A program made the position numbers and the translations under genes. Below are positions 56,828-64,000 of a stretch of DNA of 64,000 nt, one piece after another (position 1 is the stretch's first letter; every line of letters starts with the position of its first letter). Origin of the DNA: Epichloe hybrida (taxonomy: Eukaryota; Ascomycota; Sordariomycetes; Hypocreales; Clavicipitaceae); assembly GCA_019022495.1 (NCBI GenBank), contig JAFEKR010000001.1, forward strand, positions 5,952,001 through 6,016,000. The letters are read 5' to 3'. The notes under the pieces are model-generated. The model worked only from the letters and a program-made list of their open reading frames with translations, was not told the origin of the DNA and made no database searches.

Positions 56828-58097
56828 TTACCTAAACTCCGTTGCACTGAAACATCCACGATTCGGAACATGCTTCAATTCCAACTGCTGGAATCTAATG
56901 GGTGTTAGTCTGGATCATGAAATACTCAAAAGGCATGGGCTGTTGCGTACTTCTCGCTCTTCGAATGGAAATATATACCGCTGACTTCCCCTTTCACTTG
57001 GTTGAAACAGATATAGTAAAAACCTTCAAAGCTAGCTCCTGTGATAGTCCGTACTCGATGATCGGGAACCAGGAAATGCTCCTTCCATCGCATGAATATG
57101 TGCTCATTCTGTGTGACATCAGGAATGGTGATTGGGCCTTTACGAGCATGTTTCTGAAATGGTCGAAAGGCACTGAACTTGGCCCAGTGACTGAGATCGA
57201 CTTTCGTGTTTGTTCCCCAGTCTTCGTGTTTTGTGAAGAAAGAATATTTAGATCCGATGATTTCACCCTCAAAATAGGTTGTCAACGTAGGATGGTCCTC
57301 AGTCAATCCTGAGGATTATGCTTGGTCAGAGTTTGTGGCTTCACTGCTGCTAGGCATGACATGTGGAAGTGATTGTTTACCTTGAATTCGGAGGTAGCCG
57401 CATAGAAAAGAATCTCGCATGTCGACATTCTTTATTTCTACCTGAACTTCATATACTTGGCGTTCCGATTGCTGCGTTCCATGAAATCTGCTGCCAGGTC
57501 GTAAATAGGATGATGGAGCCAAAGGAATAGCCTGTCAAAACAAGTCAGCAAAGACCCTCAAAAAGGGGTTTGGTTATGCACGCTTACTCGAAGACTTGAG
57601 TAGTCGAAGCCCATTGATGGTGGGTTACAAGCATCATCCTCGTTATCGACCGCTGCCATTTCGAGGCCGTCGAAATCTTTCGTCGGCTGACCATGCTGTT
57701 CCACGGGTGCGGTCTTGATCAGGATGAGTGGGCTTGGCCCATCTGGGCTGGTCTCATGACCCTTTGCGAACCGTGAGGCGTCAGAGCCATGTTCTAACGA
57801 CGGAATACCCGAGGTGTTTGATAGCGGCCCCGGTGACACTGTGGCCTCTCTTGATGATGGACTTGTAGAACTATTGTTATCGATGAGGCCGGTTTCTCGC
57901 CTGGAACTCAAGTGTGAGTTATGCGGCGACTCTAAGCCAAGAGCGACAGATGACAGCCCATCTAAAGCTGAGTCAGGGCGAATGTTTGTGCCACCATCTC
58001 GTGGCGAGTGTTGCTGATCGTCGGGACAAGTTGAGAATTGGTGAGGAGTGGTTGATGGTGTTTCATCAGGCGGTTGATTGGGAGAAGGTGTAGGCAT
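56828..58097 (-). CDS. GID4: GID/CTLH E3 ligase substrate receptor Gid4 (Vid24)
   Basis: Exons 58097-57588, 57531-57381, 57308-56951 and 56894-56828 give 361 aa. Gid4 recognises Pro/N-degrons of gluconeogenic enzymes for ubiquitination by the GID complex. The N-terminal 165 residues are Pro/Ser/Thr/Asp-rich and probably disordered. From about 178 the beta-barrel domain begins with Ser-Tyr-Leu-Arg-Pro-Gly-Ser-Arg-Phe. Then follow Gly-Tyr-Leu-Arg-Ile-Gln-Gly-Leu-Thr, Phe-Glu-Gly-Glu-Ile-Ile-Gly, Lys-His-Glu-Asp-Trp-Gly and Glu-His-Phe-Leu-Val-Pro-Asp-His. Toward the end Gly-Phe-Tyr-Tyr-Ile-Cys-Phe leads to a final Glu-Phe-Arg. All junctions are canonical (GTAAGC, GTAAAC, GTACGC). The last exon of 67 nt finishes the barrel. 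Confidence 0.95.
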
Positions 58098-58675
58098 GAT
58101 TTCTCAAAGCGTGCAGGCTTTTATAAACTCAATCGCCTAAGTAGCGCGGGCCAATGCAGATAATGAGCTGCTTGGTCGCAAGCAAAGTCAACCAGGCTAT
58201 TACAGGAGGTGACGACCGACCCGTGGCATTCGCAGAATATATGTACTTCGCGTGTGTCAACTGTATTGAGTGCGCCTTTAGGCGACTTCGGCAAAGCAGT
58301 CAAATCCTTGTAGAGAATCGGTGAACAAGTCGATAGTCGACAAGATGGTGAATTTATCGTAATTCATCGAGAAGGCTTAATACATGGCAATCGTATAACT
58401 CCTCTTTATTGCAGGTAAAAAAAAAGTCTTTCCTCGGATACCAGCCCGAGACCAAAGGATGGGTACAAATTTTCGCGAGATGGTCGAGGTTCAAAACTAT
58501 CGTTAGATCGGAGTTGGTGAGTGTCAATGGTGGAGGTGTCGTGGATGGTCCAGTTGGGCCACCGGTGCATGTGGCCGCCTTCTTCCCTTGGCACTCGCTC
58601 GAGCGGCTTTGGCTGTGACGTTTTGTTCCCTCCCCATCCTTTTCGCGACTAGTCATTTGGGCTGTGGCATGAGGC
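58098..58675. other. GID4 promoter and right edge of the gene island
   Basis: Base composition is normal up to about 58650, then becomes AT-rich. Open frames here have no recognisable product. Confidence 0.5.
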
Positions 58676-58928
58676 AGTCCTTACGACTGTGAGATACCTC
58701 ATTAGGACTAGTGTAATCCGTAAATTTCTGACTAGGTATATGAGGAATATTAATAGAGTATTTGATTGGCTTTAAAAACGTGGCCCCGCTTACCATCACG
58801 TGGAGATAAGATTCCCTAGGCTTATATAGAGAATTAAACCTATTAGAAGCTAGTATTTTATCCGATATTTGCCTGGCCGCATGTCTACACTAACCTTAAT
58901 TAGGTGTCTCACAGCTGTAATAAGGACT
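58676..58928. mobile_element. TIR element (MITE-like) at the right island border
   Basis: Imperfect inverted repeats: AGTCCTTA...CTGTGAGATACCTCATTAGG at the left, with the complement of CTGTGAGACACCTAATTAAG then TAAGGACT at the right. About 253 bp with no coding capacity. No clear target duplication was seen, so the limits are approximate. Confidence 0.55.
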
Positions 58929-59080
58929 AGCTAGGACATCTAAACACGCATCTATTAAAAATTAAACACGCATTTGCTATTAGTCCTAATTAGGATAAAT
59001 AACTTGCTTACTTATTTTTAGTATAGCTTATATCTATTAAATTTTACTATTAACTAATATACCTATTTATTATTAGGAGC

Positions 59081-59158
59081 GCAGAGGTCAGAGATAGGAT
59101 GTTTATTAAAGCAAGTCTTTAGAGAACCTTTAGGCTATATAAATAATAAAGAGACTAG
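59081..59158 (+). repeat. Fragment of the gypsy LTR (inverse orientation)
   Basis: TATTAGGAGCGCAGAGGTC onward matches the reverse complement of the 8374-8643 LTR end for about 76 bp. It is broken by the next LTR-like repeat at 59159. Confidence 0.8.
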
Positions 59159-59379
59159 TGTAAGGGCTTAGGCTTTGCTTAAGCATTGTTCGTATAGCAG
59201 TTAGAGAGGGGATTAATAAAAGCAGTTAGGGTGAGAAAAAAGGGGGGCTTATATAAGTGGCCTAAGGGGTATAAGGGGCATTACTAGGGATAGCCTCTTA
59301 CCCTTTCTCCTTTCTTTCTTAAGTCTCTTAATACTATATTAATACCTTATTATAGTTACTTAAGGGCTAGTTTATAATA
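59159..59379. repeat. LTR-like repeat, family B, about 221 bp
   Basis: Starts TGTAAGGGCTTAGGC and ends ATAATA (ATAACA in the less-mutated partner). It matches 63149-63365 in inverse orientation. TG...CA ends and a terminal hairpin fit a solo LTR. Confidence 0.78.
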
Positions 59380-59394
59380 ATTAAGAGATTTCCT

Positions 59395-59465
59395 TTAGTC
59401 CTTTATAATAATTGTTAAAAATAAGACCTATTTTTAGCCCTTTCTAGTTAAAGGACCTTTCTATT
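59395..59465 (-). repeat. Short copy related to 20965-21015
   Basis: The reverse complement of the CTAAAAATAGGTTATATT stretch near 20987 recurs here as GACCTATTTTTAGCCC. It links the two island borders in inverted orientation. Confidence 0.5.
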
Positions 59466-59469
59466 ACTA

Positions 59470-59559
59470 GCTTGCATTGCAAGCCTAACAGCTGCACTGC
59501 AGCTGTTAACGGTCACGAAGGTAGCTGTCAATGGCTACGTTGCAGCTGTTAACAGCTGC
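59470..59559. repeat. Cluster of perfect palindromes
   Basis: Three palindromes in 90 bp: GCTTGCATTGCAAGC (59470-59484, near perfect), a 21-bp AACAGCTGCA/TGCAGCTGTT (59487-59507), and GCAGCTGTTAACAGCTGC (59542-59559, perfect). They lie in an unconverted, GC-richer patch (about 59465-59700). Confidence 0.85.
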
Positions 59560-59959
59560 GACCGACCGTGTGAATGACTAATCCAAATCAATTATTAATT
59601 ATAGATTATTCAATTGCGTTGTGGCTACAAGCGCAGCTACAACCGCAACGCCACTAGTAATTAGGTAAGCTAAGGTGACGTAAGCAGGTTACCCTATAGC
59701 TATCTTTAACAGCGATTTTCTCTTTAACTAGAGGTTATATAAAAGTCTTACATATAGCAAATCAAAGCTAGAAGACAGGGCTTTTATTTTATATAGGAAT
59801 ATTTTTTGGACTAAAATTTAGTGCATATGGGTTGCTAGTTTGTATGGTGGTAAGTCGATTTTTTGGATTTTATATACAAATGAATTTTACAGAAAATCAA
59901 AAGTGGCCCTTAAGACCTCTCTAATAGCCTGGATCCACTGATACGGTTAGTGTTACCTA

Positions 59960-61348
59960 GCTAAGGGATAATAACCTCTTTATCTAATACTATAGTATTA
60001 CTAGTAGCTTAATAAGCCTAATTTAAGATACTTTAACTTATACTTAATAAGTAAATAGTAAAGCTTATATACCTTTAATAATAAGTAATTATAAATACTA
60101 TAGGACTTTTAACCTAATTACTTATTATAGCTTAACTTAGTGCCTTAGTAATTAATATTACTTTACTTCTTACCTTTAACTTAGTCTTAACTATACTTAA
60201 GGTAAAGTAAAAACCTATTCTTATAAGTAACTTATATAATAATAATAAGGCCTTATTTACTATATAAAGGTTTCTAATAAAATATAAATTATAAGTAAAT
60301 AAAAACTTTATTAAAACTAATAAAAATAAGTAAATATTTATTTACTAAAACTTATTCTTTAAAGTTTAATCTTAGGTAATTACTTTCTTTAAATAAGGTA
60401 ATACTTATAACTTTAATCTTACTAAATTTCTAAAATACCTTAGGTTTATATTCTTTAATTTATATAATAAAAGATAGCTTTTATAAAGCTTAACTAAATA
60501 AAATAAGGCTTAGAAAAGCTATTTTTTATAATCTTTATTTACTTTATAAAGAAGCTTTTATTAGTAAAAAAGAAATATTAAGAGAATAATATAAAGCTAG
60601 TAAAGCTTTAATAAGTACTTAATAAGTATTTAAAAGAGATTAGTATAAGCTAGGGTATTAGCTAAAGTATATAGTATATAGCTATTATATAGTATTATAA
60701 GATTATAGTTAATATTAAGGCCTTTAATATAGAGAATAAGTACTAGTCTTAGTATAAACTATAGTAAGCTAAGCTTATACCTTAAACTAACTATAAGGGT
60801 AATATACTAATAACTAGGGTATATATAGCTAGGACTTAATTAAGAAAATAAAATAAGCTAGCTAAGAAAAAGAAAGGTCTAAAGCTTACTATAAATATAT
60901 AATAAGCTAAATAAGTATTAGAAGTAAAGTTAGCTAAATACTATTAGAAAAGATATTACTTATAATATAAATCTAAGAATTACTATATTTAAAAGTATAC
61001 TTTTCTTTTACCTTATTACCTATAGGTTAGTATTAACTTATATAAAGTAAATAAGAAAAGTATAAAGAAAAAAGTAAATATTCCCTTTATAAAAAATAAG
61101 TAGCTTTTAAGTAAAGTCTTATATAAGGGTAAATAGGCTAATTACTTACTATAATATAAAATAACTATTTAGGCCATATAAAGTTAAGGTAAGATATAGT
61201 ATAATATATAAACTAATTACTATTTTTAATTTCTATACTCTTTAATATATATTATTATATTAATATCTAGATTAACTATAGTTATAATTATTATAGTATT
61301 ATAAGTAAGTTAGTAATAAGATAGTTTAGCTTAAAGCTTCTATATTTA
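59960..61348. other. RIP-converted AT-rich DNA
   Basis: CpA-depleted, no frame or terminal structure that I could assign. Confidence 0.6.
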
Positions 61349-62750
61349 CTAATTAGCACTGGAGTAGGCTCGGAGCAGGCACGGATGCTAACATTACCTT
61401 AGAACATCCGCAGTTACAGACCTAATAGTTAAAGCAAGCATTAGACATTACCCCTTTATATATAAATTAGCCCCACTCCTAGGCTAGAAATAAACTAACT
61501 TACTAATAATATTATAGCACTAGTGCCTTAGATTCTTAATTAATTATATCTTATAAGATATATACTATAGCACTTAAGTTTTACCTAGCTACCCTAAATT
61601 AAACCTAGAATAAGTATAAAATAAAGGTAAAAATAACTTACTTTAAGATCTTTAAACTTAGCTTACTTTAATTATTTTACTATAAGAAATTTCCTTAAAT
61701 ACCTCTTTAAGGTTATAATTTCCTAGGTAAATTAAAACTAAAATAATACTAATAATAAAATACTTATAGTATTTAGTAATATTTTATTATAAATTTCTAT
61801 ATAAAATATTAGTAATTAAATTAGTACTAGGCTAGAAAAGCCTTAAATAGCTTTAAGAAAAGGTAAGAAAAATAAGAACCTATAGGAAGTTTAATATAAG
61901 AAAAGAAAAAAGGTTAAAACCTTATAAAAGAAAAAGCTTTTTTTTATACTTAAGAAAAAAAAGAGAGGGAGAATAAATTATAATATTACCTAGAAAATAA
62001 AGTATAAGATAAATAAATATATAAATAGTATATAAGTAATCTAAGAGTAAAATTACCTAGATACTAGGCTTAATTTACTTACCTCTTACTATAAGTAAAT
62101 AAAACTATATACTTAGACTTTATAAAGTATTTAAACTAGTACTAGGCTAAAGTTAGCTAAAAAGTAAAGCACTAGAGAAGCTAGAAGTAAAGTAAAGAAA
62201 AAGTAAGTTATTATTATAAATTAAAATTTACCTTACTATAAAATAAAGTAAGAGATATAAAGTAAAGCTAGTATAAGGCTAAAGTAATATTAAAAGAAGC
62301 TAGCTAGAATTACTACTATATATTTTTCCTTTTCTCTTATTTTCTATAAAATAAGGCTAGTATAAGCTAGCACTAAATACTTATAGTTAGCTATACCTAA
62401 GGTAGCGTAAGCCTATAAGAGAGCTAGTGCTAGCCTATATATAGACATAAGGGGGTTTTTCTTCCTAGTATAGGGTTTTCTCTCTTAACTAATGTGAGAA
62501 CAATGGTAGCTAGGCAAGAGGTATAAGGGCTCTGGTATATTGACTAAAGCTTGCTAGGTCTAAATGTGTTGTGCGTGCGAGTCGCTGTCTTATAGCTAGC
62601 GACTCGCTAGTGTCACGTGGACCTAGCCCTAGGGCCTCGCTGGCCCGTGGGGTGCGCAGGTGCACCTGTTGTTATGAGTGGGGCCTCATAACTAAGCGGT
62701 TAAAGTACTAGGACTAGCTACTTAATTAGCTAACTAGCGTAAAGAATATA
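61349..62750 (-). repeat. Unclassified dispersed repeat, right (inverted) copy
   Basis: It is the reverse complement of 13571-14775 over about 1.1 kb and is interrupted by an insertion at 62493-62688. The first 115 bp (61349-61465) keep CpA/TpG sites where the left copy has TpA. Confidence 0.8.
62493..62688. mobile_element. Recent 196-bp insertion (TG...CA ends), possible solo LTR
   Basis: It is GC-rich and unconverted in an AT-converted repeat. It starts TGTGAGAACAATGG and ends GGGGCCTCA, with TAACTAA directly on both sides (62486-62492 and 62689-62695). The left-hand repeat copy lacks it, so it is an insertion. TG...CA ends suggest an LTR, but a 7-bp duplication is unusual for one. Confidence 0.72.
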
Positions 62751-62794
62751 TATATTATCCTAAGTCTTATATAAGATATAATACTTAGGATAGA

Positions 62795-63148
62795 CCTTTA
62801 TATACTTTTCTGCACTAACCCTAAGGTCTAGAATTACCTCTAAAATATAAATTATATTAATATTTAAAATCCTTACCTTTATTTCTTCTCTCTTATAATA
62901 TTACACTATAATAAAGCTAGTAATAAGAGTATAAATAAAACACTAATAGTAATTAATATAAGCTTAGGAAGACTAGCTTAAAGTAGCTATTACTTAAATA
63001 TAAAAATAAGATAGTTTAATATTTAAAGAAGTAAGAATAACCTAATAGTAAACTAAAACTAATTTATATATTCTAAAGATATAAAATATTATAATAAGAT
63101 TACTAGCTTTATTCTAAGTAATAAAATTACCTAAGTATAGTGTATTAC
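62795..63148 (+). mobile_element. LINE copy C, 5' end fragment
   Basis: Reverse-complement match to 11950-12309, the 5' part of LINE copy A, for example CTGCACTAACC and AAAATATAAATTATATTAAT. It is cut by the LTR-like repeat at 63149. Confidence 0.8.
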
Positions 63149-63365
63149 TGTTATGGACTAGCCCCTAGGCGACTGCGATAGGGCGTTAATATAGTATTAA
63201 GAGACTTAAGAAGAAAGGAGGAAAGGTAAGAGGCTATCCCTAGGGATGCCCCTTATACCCCTTAGGCTACTTATATAAGCCTCCTTTCCTTACCTTAACT
63301 ACTTTTACTACTTCTCTCTCTAACTACTATATAGATAATACTTAGGTAAAGCCTAAGCCCTTATA
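63149..63365 (-). repeat. LTR-like repeat, family B, less-mutated copy
   Basis: Starts TGTTATGGACTAGCCCC and ends CCTAAGCCCTTATA. It is 217 bp and the inverse of 59159-59379. It interrupts LINE copy C after ATTAC. Confidence 0.8.
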
Positions 63366-64000
63366 TATGCCCTTACTTAGGCATATCTAATAAGTCCCCT
63401 TTTTATAATAGTCTTATGAATTATCCTATAAGTAATTAATCCTATTCCTTGCTTATTATTATTAGGTATGTAATGTATTTACCTTACTAGCTATTATATA
63501 GTAATAGTAACTACCTTACTTCTATACCTTAGTTTTATAGTGTGTGTAATGCGTTTACCTTACTAACCTATTATTTATTATAGTCTCTAGCCCTACCCTT
63601 ACTAGTTTATTAATTACTTAATATAGGTTTAAAACTATATATAAATATCTTACTTAGTTCCTTTTTATATCTTACCTTCCCTTATATAATACTATCCCTT
63701 TACTATTATAATTCTATTATACCTTTCCCTTTATCCTATTAAAACCTCCTTCTTAAATAATTATTTTCCTATTAGAATATACCTTATAATTTATCTAACC
63801 CTTCTTTACCCCTAGCTAGTCTTACTATGCCTTTAGCCTATTTTATTAGTAAGTTTCTTATAAAGTGTAACTTAGATAATAATTAATATACTACTCCCTA
63901 ATTAGTCTAGCGCCCTTATAGGCTATATATAAAATAGGCCCTTATTACTAATATTCTAAAATATTATTTACCTAAATCTAGAGAATTATACTCTTTATAT
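63366..64000. other. AT-rich converted DNA to the window edge
   Basis: Possibly the internal region of an LTR element starting with 63149-63365. No motif is readable, and the element would end outside the window. Confidence 0.4.

Noticed and set aside
21341..58097. Search for a biosynthetic, defence or killer-type gene cluster
   Set aside because: All 18 genes match ordinary housekeeping or conserved families. No core synthase, NLR, toxin or spore-killer-like gene was seen.

Overview
This is a nuclear window from a filamentous ascomycete (Pezizomycotina). The evidence is short GT-AG introns of about 55-110 nt with CTAAC/CTGAC-like branch sites, typical ascomycete housekeeping proteins (Sla1, Erb1, Rpp40, Gid4, Ish1-type), and AT-rich flanks nearly devoid of CpA/TpG, as expected after repeat-induced point mutation (RIP). 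I cannot name the genus. No CRISPR, bacterial feature, secondary-metabolite cluster or complete tRNA gene was seen.

Layout. About 1-21.1 kb is RIP-degraded repeat DNA on which transposon insertions can be ordered. A Ty3/gypsy LTR element (711-8643, minus) with 270-bp LTRs and a CTTTA target duplication sits inside a LINE (1-710 plus 8644-12309, minus). A hAT-type structure (13321-20413) is bounded by the 8-bp duplication GTAGCCAC. It holds a smaller hAT MITE, a second LINE copy and a 1-kb array of a 19-bp unit. Another hAT MITE follows at 20517-20919. About 21.1-58.65 kb is an intact, intron-bearing gene island with 18 genes. About 58.65-64 kb is again repeat DNA. It carries inverted copies of several left-flank repeats, so the island lies between mirror-related repeat blocks.

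Genes in order: UDP-GlcNAc-type transporter (+), AMP deaminase (+), SLA1 (+), TLC-domain membrane protein (-), COG8 (+), HEM25-like mitochondrial glycine carrier (+), Arg/Ser-rich coiled-coil protein (-), prefoldin 1 (-), ERB1 (+), ISH1-repeat stress protein (-), RPT5 (-), mitochondrial ribosomal uL10m (+), UPF0132/DUF4870 membrane protein (+), tRNA ligase (-), ankyrin-repeat protein (+), RNase P/MRP Rpp40-like (-), TRM11 (+) and GID4 (-). Exon junctions were worked out by hand from reading frame, splice signals and family similarity. Every multi-exon model sums to a multiple of three.

Functionally these are independent housekeeping genes. The one thematic neighbourhood is tRNA maturation: tRNA ligase, an RNase P subunit and a tRNA m2G10 methyltransferase subunit lie within 7.2 kb. 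Other themes are proteostasis (prefoldin, RPT5, GID4), ribosome assembly (ERB1, uL10m) and trafficking/endocytosis (COG8, SLA1). I found no convincing novel biological system. The unusual material is the transposon nesting, patchy RIP, the higher-order satellite array, a GC-AG intron and microexons.
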